From: Lepus europaeus
Taxonomy: Eukaryota > Chordata > Mammalia > Lagomorpha > Leporidae
Reading direction: 5' to 3'
NCBI RefSeq assembly: GCF_033115175.1
Contig: NC_084850.1
Location: 104,515,939 to 104,579,938, forward strand
Length of the DNA: 64,000 nucleotides
Notes under the pieces: model-generated
What the model saw: only the letters and a program-made list of their open reading frames with translations
Databases searched by the model: none
What the model was told of the DNA's origin: nothing
Translations under genes and position numbers: made by a program
Shown: positions 45,717 through 55,864 of the stretch, piece by piece
How positions within the stretch are numbered: the stretch's first letter is position 1
Layout: each line of letters opens with the position of its first letter

Positions 45717-45990
45717 GTATATTGAATAGCAGCCTCCAGAGATATGACTGACACTTTACCCCCCACCCCTAGAACCCATGAACCTGATCTTATTTAGAAA
45801 GAGTCTTTGCAGATATAAGTAAGGACTTTGAGATGAAGTAACACTGGATTCAGGGTGGGTCCTAAACCCAGTGGCAGGTGCCCTTATAAAAGAAAAGCAG
45901 TGGGAACTCAAAGATACAGAGGAGAAGGCTATGTGAAGACACAGGCACAGATTAGCGTGGTCACATACAAGCCAAAGAACCCCAAGAAGC
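45717..45990 (+). mobile_element. LTR-like ancient repeat (MLT type)
   Basis: 'ttgaatagcagcctccagag', 'cctgatcttatttagaaaga', 'gtctttgcagatataagtaa', 'cagggtgggtcctaaaccca' and 'ggctatgtgaagacacaggc' follow a well-known mammalian LTR-derived repeat. It stops abruptly at 'gaagctaag', where the L1-like block begins. Confidence 0.7.
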
Positions 45991-45992
45991 TA

Positions 45993-46440
45993 AGGGGGAT
46001 TATGATGGCAGAGTAGGGAGGGAGCTTGCTACTCTAGTCTAGGAAAAAATAGTTTAAAAAAAGTGGGAAAAGTTAGGGAGAAAACAGCAGAGGAAATGCT
46101 AGGCAAATTAGAGTGACATAGTGGACCTACGTGTAGTGCGTGGACGCCCACATCTCAGGACCCCAGTGGCTGGGGGCCTCTGCACCAGCACTGGAGAGTG
46201 AGGTGAGACCAGAATACAGTAGCCCAAGCCACTGGCAAAAAAAGCTGCAGGAAGAGCCTAGAGGGAATCCAGCTTGGAGCCCCATGGAGGTCACAAACAT
46301 TTGACCAAAGCCATTACCTGTAGAGAGGTTCCAGGTACCAATGTGATGTTTGTGTGGAAAGGAGCAAGAGAAAAATGCACCCAGGAAGCTAGTCCTTAGG
46401 TAAGATCCAAGATGGGTTATATTAGAGAAAATGAGCATTT
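45993..46440 (+). mobile_element. Lagomorph L1 5'-UTR-like block
   Basis: Starts 'gggggattatgatggcagag', then 'tagggagggagcttgctact', 'agttagggagaaaacagcag' and 'agtggacctacgtgtagtgc'. This is the layout of an L1 5' UTR: an ATGGCNGA-type motif near the start, then a GC-richer leader. No ORF1 or ORF2 follows within the window, so only the promoter end is present. The family is from memory. Confidence 0.5.
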
Positions 46441-46444
46441 ACAG

Positions 46445-47005
46445 AGGCGAAATGCAAATACGCAGTTGTTAAATCAGCTGCCTTCTGCTTTGAGCTTTAA
46501 TGATATCTTTAGGTAGACAGGCAGAAATAATGATGGGGTAATCTGGTCTATGGAGGTTTTTTTCTTTTATAGCCTCCATGTTGGTCTACTCAAAACATTG
46601 TAGATTTCACTTATAGCCTTTTAAAATATTAGACCTTAGGGGCAGGACTTCTATGTGAACGAAATTGGTAATATGATTAGGTGTGTGGTAAAGCCGATTT
46701 ACTCATAGAAGCAAGGTATTAAAATTATTATGCATCATAAAATAATCACATAATGCGATATAATCTGGAGTATTTACAATGTATAAAGGGAGGTTGGAAT
46801 TTATAATAATGATATCCTAATTTCTCCAATCTGTCTCTAGGAAAATATAATTTTGGTGTCAGATTATAGCCATCTGTTTATAGACATATAAACCGTATGT
46901 CTTTGGTCATGCTCTCCAAGAGAGTGTCCTGAGATCCAGACTCACACACAGATGAGTGAGGAAGAAAGTACTCCGAGGAGGAATCAAGGGGAATAGGAGA
47001 GGTAG
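46445..47005. other. Non-coding stretch, no gene seen
   Basis: AT-rich DNA without recognised repeats or exons. Confidence 0.4.
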
Positions 47006-47020
47006 GAAAGGAAAGGGAGG

Positions 47021-47367
47021 TGGGGCTGGCACTGTGGCACAGCAGGTTAAAGCCTCAGCCTGCAGTGACGGCATCCCATATGGCCGCCGGTTCGAGTCCC
47101 AGCAGTTCCTCTTCTGATCCAGCTCTCTGCTGTGGCCTGGGAAAGCAGTGGAAGATGGCCCAACTCCCACAGCCCCTGCACCCACGTGGAAGACCTGGAG
47201 GAATCTCCTGGTTCCTGGCTTCAGATCAGCTCAGTGCCGGCCGTTGCGGTCATCTGGAGAGTGAACCAGTGGAATGGAAGACCTCTCTCTCTCTCTCTGG
47301 CTCTACCTTTCTCTGTAGCTCCATCTTTCAAATAAATAAAACAAATCTTTACCAAAAAAAAAAAAAA
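47021..47367 (+). mobile_element. CSINE, full length, intact Pol III boxes
   Basis: Sense copy from 'tggggctggcactgtggcac' to (AAAT)n, A15. Head contains a box-A-like TGGCACAGCAGG and a consensus box-B GGTTCGAGTCC. Target duplication GGAAAGGGAGG at 47010-47020 and 47368-47378. Confidence 0.95.
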
Positions 47368-47379
47368 GGAAAGGGAGGA

Positions 47380-47655
47380 AGCAAATAAGGTTCAGAACAG
47401 AGACCATGAGCTAGAATTTCATATTTCTGTACTAGCCAGCCACTGGTTAAGGTTGCTCCCAGGGAAAATAATCGGTTGAGCATGTCTTGCTTTCTGTGTG
47501 GGTGGACAAAGCAGCTCTAACAGCCCAGGGGCACAGGTGTCACAGGTGCAGGTCATGATAAAGCAAAGTGCACGGCAGTTAGGGATTGAGGACTTATACA
47601 AATGTTCAGAAGCTCCAAGGGGATGTGTGGAGAACACCAACAAGTTGGCTACAAT
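47380..47655. other. Short non-coding spacer
   Basis: No repeat recognised. A 92-codon plus frame at 47498-47776 crosses into a MITE and an old CSINE, so it is not real. Confidence 0.4.
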
Positions 47656-47659
47656 ATGC

Positions 47660-47705
47660 TTATATAAGGATACTTCAAAAAGTTTGCAGAAAATGGAATT
47701 AAAAG
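47660..47705. mobile_element. Mariner-like MITE, left half
   Basis: 'ataaggatacttcaaaaagt' and 'aatggaattaaaaggtaag' are the left arm. It is cut by an old CSINE. Confidence 0.7.
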
Positions 47706-47870
47706 GTAAGTGTCAGTTAGTGGTTAAGATAACACTTGGGTTGCCTACATGCCATATCAGAGTGCCCCGGGTTTGAGTCCTGGCTCTGTTCCTGAGCCTA
47801 GTTTCCTGAAAATGCACACCCTGGGAGACAGCAGATGATGGCTCAGATCCTGAGGGATCCCAGGACTAGA
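47706..47870 (+). mobile_element. Old CSINE, 5' half
   Basis: 'gtcagttagtggttaagata', 'catatcagagtgccccgggt', 'ttgagtcctggctctgttcc' and 'ggagacagcagatgatggct'. The 3' half is lost. Confidence 0.7.
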
Positions 47871-48005
47871 AGCAGGCCAGACTGGCTCCATCCTGCAGCT
47901 CTTTCCCAGCATGTACACACTAAACAAATCAGGATGGAAGCTCCTTATAACAAATACTTATCAAGGATGACAAGATCTAGATTTCAAGGACGAGATCTAG
48001 GCTTC

Positions 48006-48023
48006 AATAATAATAATAATAAA
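48006..48023. repeat. (AAT)n microsatellite
   Basis: Six AAT units, next to an imperfect duplicate 'gatctag.tttcaa' pair. Confidence 0.85.
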
Positions 48024-48205
48024 TAGCCAGAAAGGACTCCATCAAGACTGGCCCTGGAGTTCACTCACAGTAACTAATGTCTAACCTCTACCTTTGTTGT
48101 TTGGGGATAATGTGCTAAAGACATACAATACCCCTAGACTGTGAGCTCCTGTGGCTTGGTCTCTTTCTACCAGCTCCTCCGATCTTACTGTTCAGAGCTT
48201 CTCTT

Positions 48206-48287
48206 ATTTTTTTAAGTTTTTTTTAAAAGATTTATTTATTCATTGAAAGGCAGAGCTACAGAGAGGGAGAGGGAGAGGGAGAGGGAG

Positions 48288-48325
<38 letters not shown>

Positions 48326-48580
48326 CTTCTATCTGCAGGTTCACTTCCCAGATGGTTACAATGGCTGGACTGTGCCAATCCGAAGCCAGGAGCCAGGAGC
48401 TAATTCCTGGTCTCCCACGTGGATGCAGGGGCCCAAGGACTTGGATCATCTTCTACTGCTGTCCCAGGCCATAGCAGAGAGCTGGATGGGAAGTGGAGCA
48501 GCTGGGACGCTAACCAGCGTCCATATGGGATGCCGGCACTGCAGGCAGTGACTTAACCCACTATACCACAGCACCAGCCC
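48206..48580 (-). mobile_element. CSINE with long (GGGAGA)n/(GA)n
   Basis: Antisense copy from 'aaaagatttatttattcattg' to 'accacagcaccagccc'. Target duplication TTCAGAGCTTCTCTT at 48191-48205 and 48581-48594. Confidence 0.95.
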
Positions 48581-48727
48581 TCAGAGCTTCTCTTTTCTTA
48601 CTTAAATAAAACTTCACTTCTTCTACTCTCATCATTATGTCTGGTCTCGTAAATTGTCATTGACACCAGGAGATGAACACAGACTCATCTCACCTGTTTT
48701 CCTGCAACAATATTTAGGTCTATCCCA

Positions 48728-48880
48728 TCCATGTGGAAGAACCAACGGAGTTCTCGGCTCCTGGCCTGGCGAGGCCCAATCCTGGCTGTTTGGGGCATTT
48801 GGGGAATGATTCCGCAGATGAAAGATTCTCTCTGCACCCTCTCTTTCTCTTTCCCTCTCAAATAAAAATGAAAATAAACA
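48728..48880 (+). mobile_element. CSINE 3' fragment
   Basis: Starts mid-body at 'catgtggaagaaccaacgga' and runs to 'ccctctcaaataaaaatg'. 5' truncated and diverged. Confidence 0.8.
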
Positions 48881-48931
48881 AAAAGATATAAAATAAACTT
48901 AAAAAAAGGTGTTTATTTTGCTGCACATGGT

Positions 48932-49165
48932 GGGACTTCAGAAAGTTTATGGAGGGCCGGAGCTGTGGCATAGCAGGTACTTTCTCAGGTGCACCAGCAG
49001 GCAGCTGGATTGGAAGTAGAGCAGCCAGAACTCAAACCTCCACCCAAATGGGATGGTGGCATCGCAGGTGGCAGTTTTACCTGATAGGCCACAGTGCCAG
49101 GCCCCATAAACTTATCTTTTAATTCCCCATTTCCATGAACTTTTTGAAGTACCTTCATATAAATG
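48932..49165. mobile_element. MITE carrying a fold-back CSINE (hairpin)
   Basis: The left MITE arm 'gacttcagaaagtttatgg' runs into a sense CSINE head (ggccggagctgtggcatagc). Without a body the sequence then continues as an antisense CSINE (48978-49103) into the right MITE arm 'tgaactttttgaagtacc'. Arms 48940-48977 and 49078-49115 are inverted complements at roughly 85%, including the MITE/CSINE junction itself. Confidence 0.8.
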
Positions 49166-49571
49166 TATGGGGATTTGATTTCCTGGAAGAGAAACAATAG
49201 CCTCTCTCTTTCTCTCTTACTCTAACACTACTGAAAATATCCTTTAATACTTGAGGCTCAAGTTATCACATTTAAACAAGAAAGAGTTCTAAATGTTAGA
49301 AGGATGTCTTTGGAGTTCATAATTCTGGGTAGAAAGGAAGGGAAACATAAGTTCTTGGTTTGGTTTGGTTTGTTTAGTTTACCATTTTCTGGTCATTCTA
49401 TTTGTGTATTTTTGAACTTGGTTTTTGAACAGATAATATACTCATATGATTCCAAAATTTGAAAACACAAAAGAATAAACAGTAAAAATTCTCCTGTCAA
49501 TCCTTATCCCCACATGCCAAGACCTGTCCTTGGCTGCTTTTCTTAGTTTCTATGTGGATAAACAAATATGA

Positions 49572-49712
49572 ATATATGAGAATATTTCAAAATGTTCATG
49601 GAAAAATGGAATTAAAAGAAACAGTTATGTTGTAGCAAAACCATTTTGAACCCATACATAGTTTTTCATAATACATAGTTCCCAGAAATTCTTTGAAGAC
49701 CCCTCATAGGCA
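49572..49712. mobile_element. Mariner-like MITE, full length
   Basis: 'tatgagaatatttcaaaatg', 'ttcatggaaaaatggaatta', the middle 'catacatagtttttcataat' and the right end 'ttctttgaagacccctcata'. Inserted in an L1 3' UTR. Confidence 0.8.
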
Positions 49713-49910
49713 TGGATGTTTGTAGACCTTTGGGCTTTTCTTTATTATAACAAAGATAGAATATTATAAAAACTGAGCTGCATATGAAAACTGTTGCAGT
49801 TTTTCACTTAAAATGTTTAGAGCTCTTTCTAAATCAGCACATAGACGACTCTCCCTCCTTCTCTTTCCTTAATGTTTTCATGGTATTCCATTGTATGGAT
49901 ATATATTTCT

Positions 49911-50250
49911 TTTTTTTTTTTTAACAGGCAGAGTGGACAGTGAGAGAGAGACAGAGAGAAAGGTCTTCCTTTTTGCCGTTGGTTCACCCTCCAATGGCTG
50001 CCGTGGCTGGCGTGCTGCGGCCAGTGCACCGTGCTGATCTGAAGGCAGGAGCCAGGTGCTTCTCCTGGTCTCCCATGGGGTGCAGGGCCCAAGGACTTGG
50101 GCCATCCTCCACTGCCCTCCCGGGCCATAGCAGAGAGCTGGCCTGGAAGAGGAGCAACTGGGACAGAATCCGGCGCCCCGACCGGGACTAGAACCCAGTG
50201 TGCCGGCGCCGCTAGACGGAGGATTAGCCTAGTGAGCCACGGCGCCAGCT
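49911..50250 (-). mobile_element. CSINE2, full length, young
   Basis: Antisense copy from T-rich tail plus AACAGGCAGAGTGGACAGTG to 'gagccacggcgccagct'. Perfect 14-bp target duplication GGATATATATTTCT at 49897-49910 and 50251-50264. Many CpGs persist. Confidence 0.96.
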
Positions 50251-50644
50251 GGATATATATTTCTATTACTAGTTCCCTATCGATGGACATTTCAATCTTT
50301 CACCATTGCAAACAGTGCTGTGATGAGTGACTTTGTACTTCCATCATTTTCCGTGTATGCAAATATATGGGAAATAAATACCCTAAAATGTATTTGCCCA
50401 TTTAAGAGTTTAAGTTAATTTATAAATGTGGTAGCTATTGCTAAATTACCTTCCAAAGAGTTCCTACACCAGTTTACATCGGCACCAGGAATATATGAGA
50501 GTGTCTGTTTACTCACATTGTCATCGACAGAGCACTGTCATCGAACTTTAGATTTAAGGTGACATCTCAGTACAGTATTAATTTACATTTCTTTAATTCT
50601 CAGTGAAAATGAGCATCTTTTCATATGACACGCAGACTCTTAAT

Positions 50645-51188
50645 ATACTAAAAACTTCCCTGTTGATTCAAAGAGTGATATCCTTGCCTGTAGCAAGAAA
50701 GCTGGAGTGAGCCCAGAGAGCAGCAGCCTCTGTGGAACACAAATCCCAGTCACCAAGTACCTTACATCCGGTCCAGTCCTTGTGCGATGCTTAGATGACC
50801 TCCTTGCCTTGTCTAGCAGAGCGGTTTGGAGTTAAGGAGTTCACAAAATTGAAGACATCGTATGTGATGCTAAAATTTAGAAAGTTTTTATACTGAGCCA
50901 CAATCTTCATGCAATTACTGCATGACAGTAATTAGAGCATGCTTTTGTTAAAATGCTGTTCTTTTGATCCCAATGAACATACTACAGAAAAATAATATTG
51001 GCTTCCAATGTAGATAGCATAGTGAGCTTCTCTCTCCCCTCAAAATAATTCTTCACCTGATAGTGTCTTTAAATGATATTACATATTTCCATTTCCAAGT
51101 CTCCATCATACTTTGAAATAGAATTTAAAATGTAAATGCCACTTTTGTGGTATTCTTGCTAAAAATGCATACCCTGACTCTCACCAGG
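50645..51188. other. Unique-looking non-coding DNA
   Basis: No repeat or exon recognised. Confidence 0.4.
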
Positions 51189-51189
51189 G

Positions 51190-51690
51190 GAAAACTTCAG
51201 ATAATGCTAAGTTGAAAGACATTTCACAAAATTACTGGCCTGCACTACTCAAAAATGTCTAGATTAAAGGAAACTAAAGAAATGTGTTGATTAATTGCAA
51301 TCTGTGATCTTGACTTGAATTCTTGATCAAAGAAGGAGGAGGAAATGCCATAAAGGACATTTGGAAAAATGGGAATACACACAGTATATCAGGTAATAGC
51401 ATTGCATCAACATTACCGTTTCTGATTTTCATGATAATGGTGCTGTGATCATGTGAGAATGTCCTTGTTGTTAGGAAAAACACACGGAAGAATTCAGCTT
51501 GAGGACTGCAGTTTACTGGCCAATGGTTCAGGGGGAAAAAAAATAGAAAAAGAGACAATGATTAAGCAAATGCAGCAAGATGTTAATTGCTGAATTCGAG
51601 TGAAGGGTGCTCAGGATTTCATTGTACGATTCTTGTGAGTTTCTGAGTGCATTTGAAATTATTTTCATGTCAATTGAAAATAAATACTTT
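51190..51690 (+). mobile_element. Old L1M-type LINE 3' end
   Basis: 'gtctagattaaaggaaacta', 'tgataatggtgctgtgatca', 'gaatgtccttgttgttagga', 'atgttaattgctgaattcga' and 'tgcatttgaaattattttca' match the end-family also at 12430. Confidence 0.65.
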
Positions 51691-51694
51691 TGGA

Positions 51695-52210
51695 AGAGTG
51701 ACTGAAGTTCAATATCCATTTAGAAGATTGACTTAACTCTCCACTAATATGCAGATGAACGCTCTGGCCACGTTTGCTGAACGAGACAGGTGGCAGCAGA
51801 TTAAATCCAGACTAGCTGGAAATCACGTCTGGTTCCACAGAGTCACTTCATCAACTACACTAAGAGAATTGATGAGCTGTTGGCGTTTGAAAACTGGCCT
51901 CTGTGTTGTCCTCCTGTGCTTACTTGTTTGGATTATTTTAACCGGAAGAGTGAAGTGTGCATAGGAGTACATTATTGTGTTACCTCCACAGTTTCAATGC
52001 CACCGACTCAGTTGTGGAGATGCTTGTGGATCACAGAGAGGTGTGTCGGAAGAGCCAAGGAGAGAAAGGTAAACATGGTAGTACAAAGTCATAGTAAAAA
52101 CAAAGGTGGTGGAAGAGGGAAAGAAGGCTATGAAGGGTCCTATAATTAAATACAAAGTGAGTGTGTCTGGGCACACTCATGAGTGGGAGGAGTTGATACC
52201 TAAGGTAGAA
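51695..52210. other. Non-coding stretch, small frame not accepted
   Basis: A 71-codon plus frame (51749-51964) has a hydrophobic stretch near its C-terminus but no family match, no upstream promoter I can see and no splice context. Not called. Confidence 0.4.
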
Positions 52211-52214
52211 AGGC

Positions 52215-52660
52215 AGTGGAGTGGGTTAATCATCCATTATTGCTACAATCTTACTGTAAAACACACCACCTCAAAATCCAGCGGCTAAGAACACCACTTA
52301 TTTATTTTCACTCCCACATCCGCAGGTTGGCTGGTGTCAGCCGGGCTCAGCTGGGATTGGCTCAAAGCCCGAGTTGGAGGCAGGTCTGCTCCACGTGTCA
52401 CTCATCCTCCTTGGACCAGTGGGTTTGCAAGAGCATGCAATTCACATGGCAACAGCAAGCAAAAAGGAAAGCAGCCCAGCTGTGCCAGCACACTTCAAGC
52501 TCTTGCTTGCATAACTCTTTTGCAAGAGCACTTTGGCCAAGGGGAATCACGTGGTGGAGCCTAAAGTCTAAGGGGTGGAGAAATGGACTCCACCTCTCCG
52601 GGGAAGAACTACAAAGTTACAAGGCAGGCTGGATGGATGTGGGGAGGGAGGAAGAGATGG
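52215..52660 (+). mobile_element. Ancient mammalian interspersed repeat (LTR-like)
   Basis: 'tcttactgtaaaacacacca', 'cctcaaaatccagcggctaa', 'ttggctggtgtcagccgggc' and 'gggaatcacgtggtggagcc'. Same family as 28410-29330. Confidence 0.55.
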
Positions 52661-52889
52661 GGACAAGATGGCATCGACCACAAAGGGGAACCGGTTAACA
52701 AAGGGAGAAGGCTAAATTGTTCCAATCACCTGGCTTTGAAGATTTACAATGGTTGGTTTTTGCTTGTGTTTGTTTTCAGATGAGTGCATGACTGTAACTT
52801 AGGTAGCAGGCCTGTCCTCCCTGCCAAGCCACTTCCCACCCACAGCAGCATAGTGTGAAGGGAGGCGTGGGTGTGTAATAATTTAGAAA

Positions 52890-53010
52890 GCATCTAGATC
52901 CGGCGCTCATCTCTCACTAGCTATGTGACCCTGTGCAAATCACTTAACCGGTACCTTGATTGTTTTCACCTGTGGCAAGTGGTAAGCGGTCTCTATTATT
53001 ATTACTCTAA
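52890..53010 (+). mobile_element. MIR SINE fragment
   Basis: 'ctcactagctatgtgaccct', 'gtgcaaatcacttaaccggt' and 'tctctattattattactcta' are MIR core. Confidence 0.85.
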
Positions 53011-53139
53011 TTCCAGGAACCCATGACTCTAAAGCCAAGAGGTGGCTGAGCTACCCCCGGCATGGCAAGTTTTAAAGCATAGGCTGACTTTTAGTCTTTC
53101 CACAGGTTCTAGTGGTGCTCATTCGGGCAGCCCATGGGC

Positions 53140-53371
53140 CAACTAACAGAAAATGCCATTTGAATTTTATTAGATTACAGGAACCGACTCAATTAATAGA
53201 CCTCATTGGTTCCTAACTCTTAATGCATTTATACTAATATGCTCATTCCATGGTTGGACAGTTCCCCTAGTTATATTCGTGGTTTTAATTCTATTACAGG
53301 TTTTTAACAATACCCTCCTAATACCTTTCTTTGGCCTTGATACCTTGGGCTGTATTTTGAGATTTTCTAAG
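53140..53371 (-). promoter_or_regulatory. Putative 3' UTR and poly(A) signal of the candidate exon
   Basis: After the TAG, about 200 nt of AT-rich minus-strand sequence leads to AATAAA (53166-53171 on the plus strand as TTTATT). A T/G-containing stretch follows, as expected downstream of a cleavage site. The distance is typical for a short 3' UTR. Confidence 0.4.
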
Positions 53372-53584
53372 CTAAAAAAGCACAGTCTTGGATGATGCAT
53401 GGCGTGGGGGCCTTCCAAGAAGCTCAAAGCGGAAAGATGACAAGTCCTCATTCATGTAGATTCCACAGACTTGGAATCCGTGGCCATTTAGATACAGGAT
53501 AAATGAAAGGTTCCTGGTGTTATTATGGGAGAAGTGCACCACATTCAGATTTCTCCAGGTTGAATTTATTTTGTGGTTGTACAT
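53372..53584 (-). CDS. Candidate terminal coding exon of an unrecognised gene
   Basis: Read on the minus strand, the exon starts right after a strong 3' splice site: TTTCTAAC branch-like motif, a pyrimidine-rich tract, then TTCATTTCAG at 53585-53594. It runs 70 sense codons to TAG at 53372-53374. The peptide contains STWRNLNVVHFSHNN, LSFILYLNGHGFQVCGIYMN and SSFRFELLGRPPR. Its codon use looks coding (many C/G-ending codons, no low complexity). No repeat overlaps it. The first codon is ATG, but I take it as internal sequence after the acceptor, not a start; the phase is assumed to be 0. I do not recognise the family. One cysteine, no signal peptide and no membrane segment. No upstream exon was identified in the window. 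Confidence 0.5.
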   Translation of the reverse strand: MYNHKINSTWRNLNVVHFSHNNTRNLSFILYLNGHGFQVCGIYMNEDLSSFRFELLGRPPRHASSKTVLF

Positions 53585-53615
53585 CTGAAATGAAGAGATG
53601 AGAAAGGAGGTTAGA
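53585..53615 (-). promoter_or_regulatory. Putative 3' splice acceptor with branch-point motif
   Basis: Minus-strand sequence with TTTCTAAC about 30 nt upstream, then a C/T-rich tract, ending TTTCAG at the exon edge. No AG interrupts the tract before the acceptor. Confidence 0.5.
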
Positions 53616-53703
53616 AACAGCAGGAAAAACTCAGATCTTTAAGGAAGACGTCCCCAGTTTCAAGCTTGGACACATACACCACAGGAAATAAAGATTGTAT
53701 GGG

Positions 53704-54005
53704 CTGCCTTTGGCACAACAGTTGAGATGGCATTTGGGATACCCACTTCCCATGTCAGAGTGCCTGGGTTTGAGTGCCGACTCAGCTTCCAGTCCAACTT
53801 CCTGCCAATGCACACACTGAGAGGCTCAAGTAGTTGGGTTCCTGCCACCGATGTTAGAGACCCAGGCTCAGTTCCAGGCTCTGGCTTTGGCCTGGCCCAG
53901 CCCCTGCTATTGCGGACATTTGGGAAGTAAATCAGCAAGGAGAGGCTCTTTCTCTGTTTCTCTCTGGTTCTCTATCTGCCTTTTAAATAAAAAAAAAATT
54001 GTAAA
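53704..54005 (+). mobile_element. Old CSINE, nearly full length
   Basis: Sense: 'gctgcctttggcacaacagt', 'agtgcctgggtttgagtgcc', 'aagtagttgggttcctgcca', 'tttggcctggcccagcccct' and 'gccttttaaataaaaaaaaa'. An older subfamily with a short mid-body deletion. Confidence 0.85.
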
Positions 54006-54074
54006 GCACTCTGAGAATAAAGTGACTGGATTTTAAAAATGAGAATGAGAATGTCTGGGAACCAGTTGGCCCTG

Positions 54075-54290
54075 TGAGTTAGCAGGCTGGAGATTTGAGG
54101 ACCAGTTCTGCCTCAGGCAGCTACGTGGACTTGGGCATGTTGTTTAGCTTCTCCAATCTTGTTTCCTTATCAGTAAAATGGGGATAATTTTTACCCTGCA
54201 GGACTGTGGGAAGGATTTATGGGAGTAATCTGGGTAAAATCCCCGGCGTGATGTCTGGTGAGAAGCCAGTGGCTTATTCCAATAACACTG
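54075..54290 (+). mobile_element. MIR SINE
   Basis: 'ggaccagttctgcctcaggc', 'tttccttatcagtaaaatgg', 'ggataatttttaccctgcag' and 'ccggcgtgatgtctggtgag' follow the MIR order. Confidence 0.88.
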
Positions 54291-54294
54291 TCAC

Positions 54295-55080
54295 TTCTCA
54301 AATTATTTTTTGAAATGCATATTTTTAAGTGCCTTCAGATTTAGTTTGAGTTACCGTGGAAAGGAAAGTTTCATTGCCCTAGAGTCATATTTCACTTTTG
54401 ACATTAAAAAATACTCTCCAGATTGATCTTCAGACCTATTCATCAGGCATGGGTGACTTTTGAACATTTCCAAAAATTAAATCACCATTAAAGGACTGAA
54501 ATGTATTGCCATTCAGGATGTTTAAAAAAATCACACATCATGGTTTTGGAGGCAAACATAACAATAGAAGAATTCCAAAAATGTTTGAGCAATGATTTCA
54601 TCAATCTTGACATTAATGCAAAGCCTCATAAAGAGACTACCCGGAAAGTGCTGGAACTTCTTGGAACTGTGCAGTCTATTGGGTTTGTTTAAAAAACACA
54701 TTTCATTTTATGGTCTTATCTTATGTAAGTAATAAACTCTCAGCTTATACCAGAAACGTTGAGTTTTCAGTTTAAAAAATGATGTCATTTTCTGATAGCG
54801 CATTTGATAAGAAACCAATTTCTATTTCCAAGCATAAAGAAGAATTTATAACAGCACAGTTGTTTCCCTTTTATCATTTGATGCAGAAAAGAAATCAAAC
54901 CTTAAGATAGTTATCAAGAAAATTCCAGAAGTGCCTAGAATCAAAATATGTGATCTAGGGAAATTATGGAGGGCCATATGTAGCAGAAAATAACAGCTAT
55001 GGCATGGCCTAAGCGGGAGAAAGACACTGTCAAGAGGAAGAGCCAAAAAAAGAAGGCAAACAAAGCTCTTTAAAAATCTT
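54295..55080. other. Non-coding stretch, no gene accepted
   Basis: A 63-codon plus frame at 54501-54692 has an odd peptide-like look but no splice context. Could be an old transposon remnant. Confidence 0.35.
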
Positions 55081-55084
55081 ACTA

Positions 55085-55860
55085 TGTTTGATGTTTAAAA
55101 CAATTTTGTTGAGATACAAGCTACATAACATACAAGATCATCTAAAGTGTACACGTCAGTGGTTTTTAGTATATTCAGAGTATGCACCATCTGATTTCGG
55201 AACTTTTGAATATTTATTTGAAAGACAGAGTGACAGAGGGAGCGAGTGAGAACGAGAGAGACAGAATTTTCCATTCACTGATTCACTTCCCAAATGCCCA
55301 CAATAGCCATGGCTGGGCTAGGCCAAAGCCAGGAGCCGGCAACTCCATCCAGCTCTCCACATGGATGTTAGGGGGCCCAAGCATTTGGGTCATCATCTGC
55401 TGCCTTCCCAGGCACGGTAGCAGGAAGCTGAATTGGAAGCAGAGCAGCCAGGATTCGAACCATGGCTCAGATAGGGGATGCTGGTTTGCTTAACCTACTA
55501 TGCTGCCACACTGACTCCACCATTTCTTCATTTTTCAGGTTGAACAAAATTCTGTTCTATAGATAGATGCCATTTTCTTTATCCGTTCATCAGTCAGTGG
55601 ACATTTGGGTTGTTTCTCCTTTCTGGCTACTTTGGATAATCCTGCTATGAACATTCATGTACAAGTTTGTACGCAGACATATGTTTTTATTTCTCTTGGA
55701 TATATACTTTGGGGCGGAGTCATTGGATCATAACTCTGTGTTTAATATTTTGAGGAAGAGCCAAACTGTTTTCCACAGTGGCGGCACCATTTTACACTCT
55801 CGCTAGCAATGTATGAGGGTTCCGAGTTCTCCACATCTGTTTGATTTTGTTTTAAATCAG
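55085..55860 (-). mobile_element. Old L1 3' UTR, antisense, split by a CSINE
   Basis: 'ttgttgagatacaagctaca' and 'agtgtacacgtcagtggttt' left of the CSINE. On the right 'ctttatccgttcatcagtca', 'gtggacatttgggttgtttc' and 'gccaaactgttttccacagt'. Confidence 0.85.
55200..55518 (-). mobile_element. CSINE, full length
   Basis: Antisense copy from 'tgaatatttatttgaaagac' to 'gctgccacactgactcc'. Confidence 0.88.
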
Positions 55861-55864
55861 ACTT

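Larger units (their letters stand above)
49420..50640 (-). mobile_element. Old L1 3' UTR, antisense, split by a MITE and a CSINE2
   Basis: 49420-49570, 49715-49910 and 50265-50640 read in order as antisense L1 3' UTR/ORF2 end ('atatgattccaaaatttgaa', 'atggtattccattgtatgga', 'atttacatttctttaattct', 'agcatcttttcatatgacac'). Confidence 0.75.

Noticed and set aside
51749..51964. 71-codon frame with a C-terminal hydrophobic segment
   Set aside because: Length is within chance expectation and there is no start context, homology or splice evidence that I can see.
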